Assembly (NCBI RefSeq): GCF_014651235.1
Contig: NZ_BMWM01000002.1
Coordinates: 1-64,000 of the forward strand
Length of the DNA: 64,000 nt
Direction of reading: 5' to 3'
From: Leuconostoc lactis KCTC 3528 = DSM 20202
GTDB lineage: Bacteria > Bacillota > Bacilli > Lactobacillales > Lactobacillaceae
Made by a program: the position numbers and the translations under genes. The first letter of the stretch is position 1, and each line of letters begins with the position of its first letter. The notes beneath the pieces were generated by a model, which saw nothing but the letters and a program-made list of their open reading frames with translations, was not told the origin of the DNA and ran no database searches. Shown here one piece after another: positions 23,664 through 32,917 of this stretch.

Positions 23664-24761
23664 GCACTTACTGCTGGAATCGTCGGCTTACCAAACGTCG
23701 GCAAATCAACACTTTTTAATGCAATCACTAAAGCGGGCGCTGAAATGGCGAACTATCCCTTTGCCACGATTGAACCTAACGTGGGGATGGTTGAAGTCCC
23801 AGATGATCGTTTAGCACGGATTCAAGAACTCGTGCCTGCTGATAAGATCATTCCAACAACGTTTGAATTCACTGATATTGCTGGTATTGTAAAAGGGGCT
23901 TCACAAGGTGAAGGCTTGGGTAACAAGTTCTTAGAAAATATTCGTCAAGTGAACGCCATTGTGCACGTGGTGCGTGCGTTTGATGGCGATGATATTATTC
24001 ACGTTAATGGGGTAGTTAATCCATTAGACGACATTGATACCATTAACACCGAGTTGATCTTGGCTGATTTGGAAACAGTGGAAAAGCGCTACGCAAAAGT
24101 TGCGCGTGCCGCCAAAGGGCAAGATAAAGGTGCCAAAGCGGAATTTGCCGTGTTGGAAAAAATCAAGCCCGTGTTAGAAGCCGGTAAGTCAGTCCGCTCA
24201 ATCACGTTTAATGATGATGAACAAAAAATCGTTAAAGGGTTATTCCTATTAACGACGAAGCCTGTCTTGTATGTTGCCAACTTAGCAGAAGACGACATGG
24301 CTGATCCAGAAGGTTCAAAGTACTTTAATGACATTAAAGCCTTTGCGGCAAGTGAAGGCGCAGATGTGATTGGTTTGTCAGCTAGTGCAGAAGAAGAAAT
24401 TGCCCAATTAGCTGATGAAGATAAGGCTGAATTCTTAGAAATGGCTGGGGTCACAGAACCAGGCTTGAACAAGTTGATTCGGGCTGCCTATCATTTGTTG
24501 GACTTGCGGACATTCTTTACTGCTGGTGGTAAGGAAACACGCGCATGGACGTTTAAAGCAGGGATGAAGGCACCACAAACTGCGGGTGTAATCCATTCCG
24601 ATTTTGAACGTGGCTTTATTCGTGCCGAAACAATCGCTTTTGATGACCTGGATGCTTTGGGTTCAGTTACAGCGGTGAAAGAAGCGGGTAAGTTGCGTTC
24701 AGAAGGTAAAGAATATGTTGTCAATGATGGCGACATTATCGAATTTAGATTTAACGTGTAA
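23661..24761 (+). CDS. ychF: Redox-regulated ATPase YchF (Obg/OLA1 family)
   Basis: A 366-residue cytoplasmic P-loop protein. The P-loop is G-L-P-N-V-G-K-S-T at the start, then the D-I-A-G-I-V-K-G-A-S-Q-G-E-G-L-G-N block, a coiled-coil insert and a C-terminal TGS domain ending I-I-E-F-R-F-N-V. It binds ATP more readily than GTP and acts in ribosome-linked stress responses in other bacteria. No Shine-Dalgarno lies next to the start. Confidence 0.95.
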   Translation: MALTAGIVGLPNVGKSTLFNAITKAGAEMANYPFATIEPNVGMVEVPDDRLARIQELVPADKIIPTTFEFTDIAGIVKGASQGEGLGNKFLENIRQVNAIVHVVRAFDGDDIIHVNGVVNPLDDIDTINTELILADLETVEKRYAKVARAAKGQDKGAKAEFAVLEKIKPVLEAGKSVRSITFNDDEQKIVKGLFLLTTKPVLYVANLAEDDMADPEGSKYFNDIKAFAASEGADVIGLSASAEEEIAQLADEDKAEFLEMAGVTEPGLNKLIRAAYHLLDLRTFFTAGGKETRAWTFKAGMKAPQTAGVIHSDFERGFIRAETIAFDDLDALGSVTAVKEAGKLRSEGKEYVVNDGDIIEFRFNV

Positions 24762-24825
24762 GCATCACGGCCTGATGTGATGAAGCGGTGAGATGCCGCG
24801 TACATAATTGCCGGAGGAAGCAAAA

Positions 24826-25530
24826 ATGTCAGAAGAAAAACAGCGACTAACGAAAAAAAATGAAGATTTTATATTTCACTTTAAAAAGCTATTGGCCCAA
24901 AACGGCCAATTGTCGCCTGAAAAAATTGAATCAGTGACAAATGAAGTCACTGAAAAATTACTTGAAGCACAACGAACTGGGACAACGGCTGCGCAATTGT
25001 ATGGGACACCTACACAAGCGGTGGCACAGTTCCTTGATCCAAAGCAAACAGCGCGCAAGTTGCATGAGTATAAGTTCTGGGAATTAGCACTTGATACGTC
25101 AATGGCAATTTTGATGTTATTTGCTGGTGTTTTTGGATTGTCATTATTCTTTTCAAAGCAAGCAGGTGGTCAAGGTGCCGGTATTGTCTCACTCTTGTTG
25201 ATTGCGTTCTTGGGTGGCTCACTTTATACGGCGGTTGTGTTGAAGTTAACGCCTAATTCAAAAGCACAAACAGCGGAACCAAGATCACGACGTTGGTTGT
25301 ATCTTGGACTAGCGTTGGTGGCTTGGGTTGTTGGCTTCATCGTCCTTGGTTTGTTACCACCAGTGATTAATCCAACTTTGCCACCAGTGGCTTACATCGT
25401 TGTTGCGGCTGGGGCTTATGGTGTTTTCCGTTGGAATCGACAACAAGCTGGCCTAAAGGGTGGCGGCTTCTTAGCCATCAGCCTATTGTCTCAGCAAGCC
25501 CGTTTAGAGGCTGCCCAAACTAAGAAGTAG
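24826..25530 (+). CDS. DUF1129 family membrane protein
   Basis: About 234 residues: a soluble, charged N-terminal half (about 85 residues) followed by four to five membrane helices, fitting the DUF1129 family of lactic acid bacteria. GGAGGAA 7 bases upstream selects ATG 24826 rather than the TTG at 24808. It is followed after 12 bases by the response regulator, so it may be linked to that two-component system. Confidence 0.8.
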   Translation: MSEEKQRLTKKNEDFIFHFKKLLAQNGQLSPEKIESVTNEVTEKLLEAQRTGTTAAQLYGTPTQAVAQFLDPKQTARKLHEYKFWELALDTSMAILMLFAGVFGLSLFFSKQAGGQGAGIVSLLLIAFLGGSLYTAVVLKLTPNSKAQTAEPRSRRWLYLGLALVAWVVGFIVLGLLPPVINPTLPPVAYIVVAAGAYGVFRWNRQQAGLKGGGFLAISLLSQQARLEAAQTKK

Positions 25531-25542
25531 AAGGAGCCGAAG

Positions 25543-26232
25543 ATGAAGATTTTAGTTGTCGACGATGATATTGAAATTGCTGAATTACTTGAAATTTATC
25601 TCAAAAATGAAGGCTATGAACCTATCATGGCAACTGATGGTAAAGAAGCACTTTCAAAGCTCAATACCAATCCGGATATTGCGTTGATGATTCTGGATGT
25701 CATGATGCCAAATATGAATGGTTTGGAAGTGGTCAAGACAGTCCGTAAAGATAGTCGAATCCCAATTTTGATGTTATCTGCCAAATCAGGGGATATGGAT
25801 AAGATTCAAGGTTTGATTACTGGCGCTGATGATTATGTGACGAAGCCATTTAATCCGTTGGAAGTGATGGCCCGTGTTCGATCACTTTTGCGTCGTGCGG
25901 AAAATGCGGTGCAAGATCAAACACCGGATGTCTTAGATATTGGGTCATTGATCATTAATAAAGATAGCCACGAAGTGAAGACATCTGATGGCGATTTGGT
26001 GAATTTAACAGCGTTAGAATTTGGTATTTTGTATCTTTTGGCGTCACACCCAAATCGTGTCTTTTCAGCAGATGATATTTTTGAACGCGTTTGGCAACAA
26101 GAATCAGTTGTGTCGGCAAAAACGGTCATGGTTCACGTGTCCCACTTACGTGATAAGATTGAAGAAGCAACGAACGGAGATCAAGTTATTCAAACCGTTT
26201 GGGGCGTTGGCTATAAGATTGAAGTAAATTAA
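25543..26232 (+). CDS. OmpR-family response regulator (VanR/PhoB-like)
   Basis: A 229-residue DNA-binding regulator. The receiver domain has acidic pair V-V-D-D-D at the start, phosphorylation Asp52 in L-D-V-M-M-P-N, and a conserved T-K-P-F. The C-terminal winged helix ends with T-V-W-G-V-G-Y-K-I. Its stop overlaps the kinase ATG by one base. The pair most resembles VanRS/PhoPR-type systems; the regulon is not known. I saw no van resistance genes nearby. Confidence 0.9.
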   Translation: MKILVVDDDIEIAELLEIYLKNEGYEPIMATDGKEALSKLNTNPDIALMILDVMMPNMNGLEVVKTVRKDSRIPILMLSAKSGDMDKIQGLITGADDYVTKPFNPLEVMARVRSLLRRAENAVQDQTPDVLDIGSLIINKDSHEVKTSDGDLVNLTALEFGILYLLASHPNRVFSADDIFERVWQQESVVSAKTVMVHVSHLRDKIEEATNGDQVIQTVWGVGYKIEVN

Positions 26233-27344
26233 TGAAAAAATTGGCGTTGTTTTTAAAGCACAATCGCACAAAACTCTATTATGCGGTAGTGACAACTTTG
26301 TTACTACTGCTTTTTAGTTGGTCAATTTTTGCGGCGGCAATGCTGATGCAAGGTGATTTACAAAGTGCCCCAACGATCTGGCAATGGGGGACGTGGTCAT
26401 TGATTGGTGTTGGTGATGTCGTGATTATCATTTGGCAATATGTGCGAATGCGACAAGTCGAAAGTCTCACACGCCTGATTCATGATATGCAGCAAATTGC
26501 GAGTGAAAATTCAGATCGCTTGATTGATTGGCAAGCTATGTATGCGCCAAAAACCCAAGCATTAATTGATGTGACCAATACCATTGCCAAACAAACACAA
26601 AAAATTCGTGAAGAGGAACGAGAAAGTGAACGTTCTAAAGACGAAATGATTACGAATATTTCGCATGATTTAAGAACACCACTGACAGCCATTATCGGGT
26701 ATCTCGGTTTAGTTGAAATGAATGGTAAGCAATTAAGTGAAGCCGATCGCGCCAAATACATCCACACCGCCTATAGCAAATCCAATCAGATGAAAGTGTT
26801 AGTGGAAGATTTGTTTGAATTTTCCAAGACACAGGCGCATGATGCCGTGTTGAACTTGACGACTTTAAGCTTGAGTGACTTATTTGCGCAGTTAATTGCC
26901 AGTTATGAAATTGAAGCACAAGAACATAACGTGGCGCTAACACAAATTGTGAAACCGGAGTTAATCGTTTTAGAAGCAGACTCCGATAAATTGGCACGCG
27001 CATTGATGAATTTAATCAGTAACGCCTTTAAGTATGGGGATGGCGCAACATTTATCAAATTGACGGCACAAGTTAAAGGTACTGATGTGGAAATTCGTGT
27101 TATTAATGATGGTATCAAAATTCCAAGTGAGGCGCTAACCGATATTTTTGATCGTTTCTACCGTGTTGAAAGTTCACGGAATAGTCAAACGGGTGGAACG
27201 GGACTTGGCTTAGCCATTGTAAAAGGCATTATTGCACAACACCATGGGCAAGTGCGGGCCACATCAGATGATGAACTCACAACTTTTATCGTGACATTGC
27301 CTTTACGACAAACGGATATGACCACAGCGTCACCGGAAGTATAG
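26232..27344 (+). CDS. Sensor histidine kinase (VanS-like)
   Basis: A 370-residue membrane kinase. Two helices (about 13-38 and 52-71) frame a short outside loop of only about 13 residues, too small for a large sensor domain. An H-box follows with His145 in N-I-S-H-D-L-R-T-P, then the N-box N-L-I-S-N-A-F-K-Y and G-box T-G-L-G-L-A-I. Envelope stress through the membrane is a likely signal, an inference from topology. It forms a two-gene unit with the upstream regulator and ends at a terminator. Confidence 0.9.
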   Translation: MKKLALFLKHNRTKLYYAVVTTLLLLLFSWSIFAAAMLMQGDLQSAPTIWQWGTWSLIGVGDVVIIIWQYVRMRQVESLTRLIHDMQQIASENSDRLIDWQAMYAPKTQALIDVTNTIAKQTQKIREEERESERSKDEMITNISHDLRTPLTAIIGYLGLVEMNGKQLSEADRAKYIHTAYSKSNQMKVLVEDLFEFSKTQAHDAVLNLTTLSLSDLFAQLIASYEIEAQEHNVALTQIVKPELIVLEADSDKLARALMNLISNAFKYGDGATFIKLTAQVKGTDVEIRVINDGIKIPSEALTDIFDRFYRVESSRNSQTGGTGLGLAIVKGIIAQHHGQVRATSDDELTTFIVTLPLRQTDMTTASPEV

Positions 27345-27370
27345 CAACAGGTCTATTGGCCTGTTTTTTT
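27345..27370 (+). terminator. Intrinsic terminator after the histidine kinase gene
   Basis: CAACAGG/CCTGTTT stem with an eight-base loop and a run of seven T residues. Confidence 0.8.
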
Positions 27371-27426
27371 ATTTGGCTAAAAATAATGATTAACTATTTC
27401 CAAAATGGCAAAAGTGTGTTATTATA

Positions 27427-27455
27427 TTGGTATAGACCAAAGTGGTATAGACCAA
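27427..27455 (+). promoter_or_regulatory. Two tandem NagR/DasR-type operators upstream of nagB
   Basis: TGGTATAGACCA occurs twice (27428-27439 and 27443-27454), 15 bases apart. This matches the known dre-site consensus of the GntR-family amino-sugar repressor NagR (YvoA) of Bacillus. The first copy lies next to a TATATT box and should block the promoter unless glucosamine-6-phosphate is present. The repressor gene is not in this window. Confidence 0.85.
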
Positions 27456-27468
27456 TAAGGAGAGTATG

Positions 27469-28170
27469 ATGCGGATTATTAAAGTAAACAATCCAGATGT
27501 TGGCGCACAGCGTGCGTTTGAAATTTATGAAGACGCACTTGCCAAGGGCACGCAGGTACTTGGCTTAGCAACCGGCGCCACGCCTATTAAATTATACGAA
27601 AAGTTTGTGGATAGTTCACTGGACTTTTCCGATTTGACAGCAATTAATCTTGATGAGTACGTGGGCTTGACGCCACAAGACCCACAAAGTTACCATTATT
27701 TTATGCAGCAACACTTGTTTCAATACAAGCCGTTCAAGCAAACTTTTATCCCAGATGGTGCCAGTGATGATATTGAACAAGCCGCTAAGGCTTATGATGA
27801 CATCATTGCGCAACATCCCATTGATTTACAATTATTAGGTTTAGGGCAAAATGGCCATATTGGCTTTAATGAACCTGGGACGCCGTTTAATTCAACGACG
27901 CACGTGGTGAATCTAACTGAATCCACAATCGCTGCTAATGCGCGGTTCTTTGATAATCCGGCATCAGTGCCGACGCAAGCCATTTCAATGGGCATTGCGT
28001 CAGTCATGTCGGCTAAAAAGATTCTCTTGCTAGCCTTTGGAGAAGCTAAGGCAGCGGCCGTGGCAGCAATGGTTAATGGTCCAGTGACTGAGGCTTTGCC
28101 GGCATCAATTCTACAAGAACATGCCGATGTGACCATTATCATTGATGACGCAGCGGCATCAAAATTGTGA
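27469..28170 (+). CDS. nagB: Glucosamine-6-phosphate deaminase
   Basis: About 233 residues. It converts glucosamine-6-phosphate to fructose-6-phosphate and ammonia, feeding wall-sugar salvage into glycolysis. Motifs are L-A-T-G-A-T-P, N-L-D-E-Y and [15 protein letters not shown]. Two adjacent ATG codons (27466, 27469) follow AAGGAG; the second has better spacing. Control by NagR is predicted from the twin operators. pgi lies downstream, so product would flow to it. Confidence 0.93.
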   Translation: MRIIKVNNPDVGAQRAFEIYEDALAKGTQVLGLATGATPIKLYEKFVDSSLDFSDLTAINLDEYVGLTPQDPQSYHYFMQQHLFQYKPFKQTFIPDGASDDIEQAAKAYDDIIAQHPIDLQLLGLGQNGHIGFNEPGTPFNSTTHVVNLTESTIAANARFFDNPASVPTQAISMGIASVMSAKKILLLAFGEAKAAAVAAMVNGPVTEALPASILQEHADVTIIIDDAAASKL

Positions 28171-28180
28171 TAAAATAAAA

Positions 28181-28197
28181 TTGTAAGCGCTTAACAA
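28181..28197 (+). promoter_or_regulatory. cre (CcpA) site upstream of pgi
   Basis: TTGTAAGCGCTTAACAA matches the catabolite-responsive element consensus with a central GCGC. It lies 10 bases after the nagB stop and just before the pgi leader. Confidence 0.6.
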
Positions 28198-28202
28198 ATT
28201 TT

Positions 28203-28257
28203 AAGGAGGAAATGCGCCGCCATCTTATTTTGATGGGGACGCTTGGCTAACGCTATG
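28203..28257 (+). promoter_or_regulatory. Shine-Dalgarno / hairpin / start leader of pgi
   Basis: A perfect AAGGAGG (28203-28209) is 46 bases before ATG 28255. GCG (28214-28216) and CCATC (28220-28224) pair with GATGG (28232-28236) and CGC (28240-28242). A 12-codon mini-ORF (28212-28250) ends 4 bases before the real start. An in-frame TTG at 28243 would start directly after the hairpin. Confidence 0.6.
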
Positions 28258-29607
28258 GCACACATCACACTTGATACAAAAAACATCGAAAATTTCGTCG
28301 GCGAACACGAATTTTCTGAAATGCAACCATTAATTACGATGGCGGATCAACAACTACGCAATCGGACGGGTGCAGGCGCTGAATATTCGGATTGGCTCAC
28401 ATTGCCAACGGATTATGACAAGGCAGAATTTGCGCGGATTAAAGCAGCCGCAAAACGCATTCAAAGCGAGTCAAAGATTCTTGTTGTCATTGGTATTGGT
28501 GGCTCATATCTTGGGGCTAAGATGGCAGTGGATTTCTTGAATCCAATGTTTAACAATGAATTACCAGATGACCAACGTCAAGGTGTCAAGATTTACTTTG
28601 CCGGTAACTCAACGTCAGCCGCATACCTTAACGATTTGGTACGTGTTATTGGGGACCAAGACTTCTCAGTGAATGTGATTTCAAAGTCTGGGACAACAAC
28701 AGAACCTTCAATTGCCTTCCGTGTGTTCAAGCAATTACTTGAAAAGAAGTATGGTGCTGAGGCTGCTAAGCAACGTATTTATGCCACGACTGATGCCAAT
28801 CGTGGGGCACTGCATGACGAAGCTGTGGCAGCTGGCTATGAAACTTTCACGATTCCAGATGGTGTCGGTGGGCGTTTCTCAGTCTTGACGGCTGTTGGGC
28901 TATTGCCAATTGCTGCTAGCGGTGCTGACATTGATCCATTGATGGCGGGGGCCAAGGATGCGCAAGAGGCTTACTCAGATGCTGATTTGAATAAAAACGC
29001 GGCTTATAAGTATGCCGCTGCCCGTCGTATTTTGTATGATAAGGGTTATACAACAGAACTTTTAATTAACTGGGAACCTTCAATGCAATATCTATCTGAA
29101 TGGTGGAAGCAATTGATGGGTGAATCAGAAGGTAAGAACCAAAAGGGTATTTATCCCTCATCAGCCAATTATTCAACTGACTTACATTCACTTGGTCAAT
29201 ATATTCAAGAAGGTCGTCGTGACTTGTTTGAAACAGTTATTAAGCTTGATAATCCGGTTTCAAATTTGGATTTGCCACGCGAAGCAGATAACAATGATGG
29301 CTTGCAATATCTTGAAGGCATTACCATTGATGACGTTAACACAAAGGCGTCACAAGGCGTTATCTTAGCGCATGTCGATGGTGGTGTGCCTAACTTGGCT
29401 GTGCACTTACCTGCACAAGACGCCTACACGTTGGGCTACATGATTTACTTCTTTGAACTAGCAGTGGGCGCATCAGGTTATCTATTTGGCATTAATCCAT
29501 TTAACCAACCTGGCGTTGAAGCCTATAAGACAGCCATGTTTGCCTTACTGGGTAAGCCAGGCTATGAAGCAGAAACGCAAGCATTCCGTGCGCGTTTAGG
29601 TGAATAA
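28255..29607 (+). CDS. pgi: Glucose-6-phosphate isomerase
   Basis: About 450 residues. It interconverts glucose-6-phosphate and fructose-6-phosphate in the cytoplasm. Visible signatures are [18 protein letters not shown] and G-G-R-F-S-V-L, with the catalytic Glu in M-G-E-S-E and a late N-Q-P-G-V-E-A-Y-K. The conserved N terminus begins at ATG 28255, though an in-frame TTG start at 28243 is possible. A cre site lies upstream. Confidence 0.95.
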   Translation: MAHITLDTKNIENFVGEHEFSEMQPLITMADQQLRNRTGAGAEYSDWLTLPTDYDKAEFARIKAAAKRIQSESKILVVIGIGGSYLGAKMAVDFLNPMFNNELPDDQRQGVKIYFAGNSTSAAYLNDLVRVIGDQDFSVNVISKSGTTTEPSIAFRVFKQLLEKKYGAEAAKQRIYATTDANRGALHDEAVAAGYETFTIPDGVGGRFSVLTAVGLLPIAASGADIDPLMAGAKDAQEAYSDADLNKNAAYKYAAARRILYDKGYTTELLINWEPSMQYLSEWWKQLMGESEGKNQKGIYPSSANYSTDLHSLGQYIQEGRRDLFETVIKLDNPVSNLDLPREADNNDGLQYLEGITIDDVNTKASQGVILAHVDGGVPNLAVHLPAQDAYTLGYMIYFFELAVGASGYLFGINPFNQPGVEAYKTAMFALLGKPGYEAETQAFRARLGE

Positions 29608-29613
29608 TGATTT

Positions 29614-29642
29614 AAGCACTCAAGGATTGAGTGCTTTTTTTG
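29614..29642 (+). terminator. Intrinsic terminator after pgi
   Basis: AAGCACTCAA (29614-29623) pairs with 29627-29636, GGA loop, T tract. Confidence 0.9.
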
Positions 29643-29693
29643 TGAGCAAATATCGGTGTCTGCGTATCATAATGATGTGACAGAGGGAGTAAT

Positions 29694-30650
29694 ATGGAGA
29701 CTATTTTAGAAGCAGCCATTGCAAACCATGCCAATGATATTTATCTATTACCACTTTCCGAAACGCACTATAGCGTTAAATTTCATATTGATGGCCGTGC
29801 GACACAGCATGTCACATTGACTACGGTTGCTGCCCAACAGATGATTGCTGCGGTGAAATATCGTGCCAAGATGAACATCTCTGAGCGTCGGCGCCCGCAA
29901 CTTGGGCGGTTTAGCCACAAGGATATTTGGATTCGTGTCTCGACAGTCGGTGACTTTCTCAATCGCGAAACCTTGGTATTACGACTGATTTATCAAAAAG
30001 GTCAGCGACAGAACTGGTTAGCAGCAACGCAATTTGAACAGCTTTATCAGCATATGCCGAGTGCCGGCTTGTTTTTAATTGCTGGTCCAACTGGGTCCGG
30101 CAAAACTACAACACTCTATCGGCTACTTGAACGGCTAGCAGAGGATAAGTTAGTCCTAACCATTGAGGATCCAGTTGAGATTCAGCAATCAAAATTTGTG
30201 CAACTACAAGTCAATGACGATGCGGGTATCCATTATGATGATCTCATCAAAGTGGCCTTACGGCATCGACCGGAAATTTTATTGGTTGGTGAAATTAGAG
30301 ATCAATTAACAGCTGCGGCCGTAGTCAGAGCTGCCTTAAGTGGGCACTTGGTATTGAGTACGATTCATGCCATGTCGGCACGTGACGTTATTTTACGCCT
30401 ACGCGACTTAGGCGTTGAACCGGCACAATTAGCGGTTGCTTTAACAGATGTCGTTTACCAGCGACTGGTCACGACCACGCAGCAACAACAGGCGGCAATT
30501 ATTGATCATTTAGGCAGTGATGATATTGCGCGCGTACTACAAGGACAAACAGTCCCAAAGTTTTCAAGTCAGTGGCAGGAGGTATTAGCACATGCATTGG
30601 CGACCAATAAAATTTCCAAAGCACATTATTACCACTTCACGCAACTTTAA
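29694..30650 (+). CDS. comGA: Competence pilus assembly ATPase ComGA
   Basis: A 318-residue type II/IV secretion ATPase (GspE/PilB class, short form). Walker A is G-P-T-G-S-G-K-T-T-T, the Asp box I-E-D-P-V-E, and the His box with L-S-T-I-H-A. It powers assembly of the DNA-uptake pilus at the inner face of the membrane. First gene of the comG operon; its end overlaps comGB by 59 bases. No standard vegetative promoter is obvious upstream, fitting control by a competence factor. Confidence 0.94.
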   Translation: METILEAAIANHANDIYLLPLSETHYSVKFHIDGRATQHVTLTTVAAQQMIAAVKYRAKMNISERRRPQLGRFSHKDIWIRVSTVGDFLNRETLVLRLIYQKGQRQNWLAATQFEQLYQHMPSAGLFLIAGPTGSGKTTTLYRLLERLAEDKLVLTIEDPVEIQQSKFVQLQVNDDAGIHYDDLIKVALRHRPEILLVGEIRDQLTAAAVVRAALSGHLVLSTIHAMSARDVILRLRDLGVEPAQLAVALTDVVYQRLVTTTQQQQAAIIDHLGSDDIARVLQGQTVPKFSSQWQEVLAHALATNKISKAHYYHFTQL

Positions 30651-31638
30651 ACGTCAGCATCAAGTGTTGTTTTTTCAAGAGCTTGGCGAGCTATTACAGT
30701 CAGGCTATAGTATTGCGCATAGTTTAGATATTCTTGCTGCTGCGCACACACCATGGACAACTTGGTTAGCAACTGTCAATGCGCGTTTAAATCAAGGGGT
30801 GCCGTTGCACGTTGTGTTAGATCAAACCGTTTCACAAGCCATTTTGTTACAAATTAAGCTGGCGGATCAGCATGGTAATTTGTCTGAAACGTTGGTCACA
30901 ATTGGTCGGCATCTAGCCAAAGTGCAACAACAGCAACAAAAAATTAAGCAAGTATTGCAATATCCAATCGTTTTAATTGGATTGCTGGGACTGATGCTGA
31001 TTGGTATGAAGCTTTTTTTATATCCGATTCTACAACAGTGGCAAGATACAGCAGTGTTAGATTCGGGTGAAACACAGCAGGTGATGTGGTATGTCATCGG
31101 CATGATTGTCGTGGCGTTGTGTTTTGGTATCTGGCATTGGCGTCGGTTGCCGGCACGTCAGCGATTGAAAATGCTATCACGATTATGGTTGATTGGACCA
31201 ATTGTGAAAACAATTGTGACTTATCAAGTCGCGCAACAACTGGCGGTGTTACTGGCTAATGGTTTGACGGTACCAGAAATTTTAGCAGAAATGTGTGGTA
31301 TTCAGGGTCAGAAAAATCAGCAGTTGGCGATTCTATTAGCTGAAGATGCACATATAGCCTTACAATCAGGCTGTACGTTATCTGAATATATTCTTAAACA
31401 ACCTTACTTTAATCGGGCATTAGCAGGCTATTTTGTTCGTGGTCACGAACCCAAACGCCTCGCAGGTTATCTCGCGTATTATGCCAAGTTACAGTATCAT
31501 CAAGTGATGCAACGGACGAATCGGTTGATTGACATGTTGCAACCTATCTTTTTTGGCGTGATCGGCATTGCTATCATTGCGGTCTATTTGTCGATGTTGT
31601 TACCCATGTACCAAACGATTGGCGGTTTATATCAATGA
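30592..31638 (+). CDS. comGB: Competence pilus membrane platform protein ComGB
   Basis: A 348-residue GspF/PilC-type polytopic protein. It has two repeated GspF modules, with membrane helices near residues 125-145, 165-185 and 315-340. It anchors ComGA and guides pseudopilin assembly. Start 30592 has AGGAGG 8 bases upstream inside the comGA end, so the large overlap is real. The stop overlaps the comGC start by 4 bases. Confidence 0.92.
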   Translation: MHWRPIKFPKHIITTSRNFKRQHQVLFFQELGELLQSGYSIAHSLDILAAAHTPWTTWLATVNARLNQGVPLHVVLDQTVSQAILLQIKLADQHGNLSETLVTIGRHLAKVQQQQQKIKQVLQYPIVLIGLLGLMLIGMKLFLYPILQQWQDTAVLDSGETQQVMWYVIGMIVVALCFGIWHWRRLPARQRLKMLSRLWLIGPIVKTIVTYQVAQQLAVLLANGLTVPEILAEMCGIQGQKNQQLAILLAEDAHIALQSGCTLSEYILKQPYFNRALAGYFVRGHEPKRLAGYLAYYAKLQYHQVMQRTNRLIDMLQPIFFGVIGIAIIAVYLSMLLPMYQTIGGLYQ

Positions 31639-31946
31639 CATTTTTTAAACGTAAGCATCCAGGATTTACATTAATTGAAACAGCAATTGTTCTTTTTATC
31701 ATCAGTTTACTCATGTTACTGATCTTGCCCAATTTAAATACGCAACGTAAAAAAGCGGTTGCAACTCATGCAACCGCAATGGTATCAACCGTGCAATCGC
31801 AAATTGATTTATATATTAACGAGCATCCGGATGATAAAATTATGACGTATTCAGACTTAGTAGCTGCAGGTTATTTATCGCCTAAGCAAGTTCAAAAGGC
31901 GAAAGAACTACATATCAGCCTTGATAATAATGAAGCACATCAGTAA
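31635..31946 (+). CDS. comGC: Major competence pseudopilin ComGC
   Basis: A 103-residue prepilin. The processing site G-F-T-L-I-E follows a short basic leader (residues 1-10), and the next 20 residues form the membrane and assembly helix. It is cut and methylated by a type IV prepilin peptidase (not in this window) and is the main pilus subunit. It overlaps comGB by 4 bases and comGD by about 17. Confidence 0.92.
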   Translation: MTFFKRKHPGFTLIETAIVLFIISLLMLLILPNLNTQRKKAVATHATAMVSTVQSQIDLYINEHPDDKIMTYSDLVAAGYLSPKQVQKAKELHISLDNNEAHQ

Positions 31947-32322
31947 AGGCTATACCTTACTCGAATCACTGGTTGTACTCGGGATTGTGGCTGGTTTATT
32001 TTTAATCAGTAGCCGGATGCCAGTGTCAGCACCAAATATGTCACAATGGTCTGCGACGTTCAAATCAAGTTGGCAACAAGAACGGATATCGGCGCAAACA
32101 CAGCAATGTCGGCGGACGGTTCGCTTTCGAGAAAATGGCATTGTTTTTAATCATACGCAACTGGCCTATCCCAAAGGGTATCATCACGACAAGACACAGA
32201 CAATCCAAATTTTACCAACAGGTTATGTTGCCCCGACGACAGTGACGCTCAGTAATGGTCAGCATGTGATCAAAATTATTTTTAGTTTAGGAGGTGGGGC
32301 GTATCGTATTACACAGTCGTAG
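31930..32322 (+). CDS. comGD: Minor competence pseudopilin ComGD
   Basis: About 130 residues. Prepilin motif G-Y-T-L-L-E follows a five-residue leader, then a hydrophobic helix. The rest is a small basic pseudopilin head. I chose ATG 31930 (the earlier TTG adds only three residues). It overlaps the comGC end and the comGE start. Confidence 0.87.
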   Translation: MKHISKGYTLLESLVVLGIVAGLFLISSRMPVSAPNMSQWSATFKSSWQQERISAQTQQCRRTVRFRENGIVFNHTQLAYPKGYHHDKTQTIQILPTGYVAPTTVTLSNGQHVIKIIFSLGGGAYRITQS

Positions 32323-32506
32323 ATCAGCCTTTATTCTTGGCGAAGCTTTAGTCACCTTTGGCTTATTAAATGGGTTACTTTTATTAGAATATGAACAAGT
32401 AACTCAATATAAACAACAGGTACAACGTTTAGAAAAACGGTATCAAGTGGCCCAACAAGAACGCTTAGCGGCGATGAAAGCATGGCACACCTATGATCAA
32501 CCGTAA
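32294..32506 (+). CDS. comGE: Minor competence pseudopilin ComGE
   Basis: About 70 residues. A basic lead and A-F-I-L-G-E-A-L form a prepilin-like site followed by a hydrophobic stretch and a Gln-rich coiled tail. It is shorter than many ComGE proteins but sits in the right operon position. The start is uncertain: GTG 32294 is almost on top of AGGAG, so initiation may rely on coupling with the comGD stop. Confidence 0.75.
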   Translation: MGRIVLHSRRSAFILGEALVTFGLLNGLLLLEYEQVTQYKQQVQRLEKRYQVAQQERLAAMKAWHTYDQP

Positions 32507-32917
32507 ATTACCGGCGTTTACCATATTGGAAACATTGATTGCGTTGGGCGTAACTGGTTTGTTATTTGTCACGATTCAATTACTGTTACCTTGTTTTCGT
32601 GTGTCGCATGAACCGCCTTTAGATATGGCGTTACGTGCAGCTTCTACCAAATCACGACACAAAAATACGCGTTAAAGGGGATTTTGCCACATGAATTACA
32701 GCTGATGAGTCATGATGGCAAAAAAATGACACTCAGTATTGTTAAAAATCGCCTGCAATTGTCGGGTGAGGGCGCCGGCCAAGTTATTTTTATTTCCGAG
32801 GTAACAGCATTTCATGTTAAAGATTATGCAGCATATGTACAACTTGAATTATCAGGACAACAGCATCAGCAAGCAACAGAAGTTCTCTACCTACTGCGTG
32901 CGCAGATGGGTGATTAA
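32493..32917 (+). pseudogene. comGF: comGF, frameshifted
   Basis: The first frame (32493-32675) gives a prepilin start A-F-T-I-L-E and hydrophobic helix, then leaves the family after L-R-A near 32640. The next frame resumes exactly with S-F-Y-Q-I-T-T-Q-K-Y-A-L-K-G and runs to 32917, giving the rest of a normal ComGF head. Losing one base (probably an A in a GCAAGC context near 32640) explains it. This would disable a minor pseudopilin needed for transformation, unless it is a sequencing error. Confidence 0.82.

Noticed and set aside
25543-27344. Vancomycin-resistance locus because of the VanRS-like pair
   Set aside because: No vanH, vanA or vanX-type genes are near; the similarity is at family level only.
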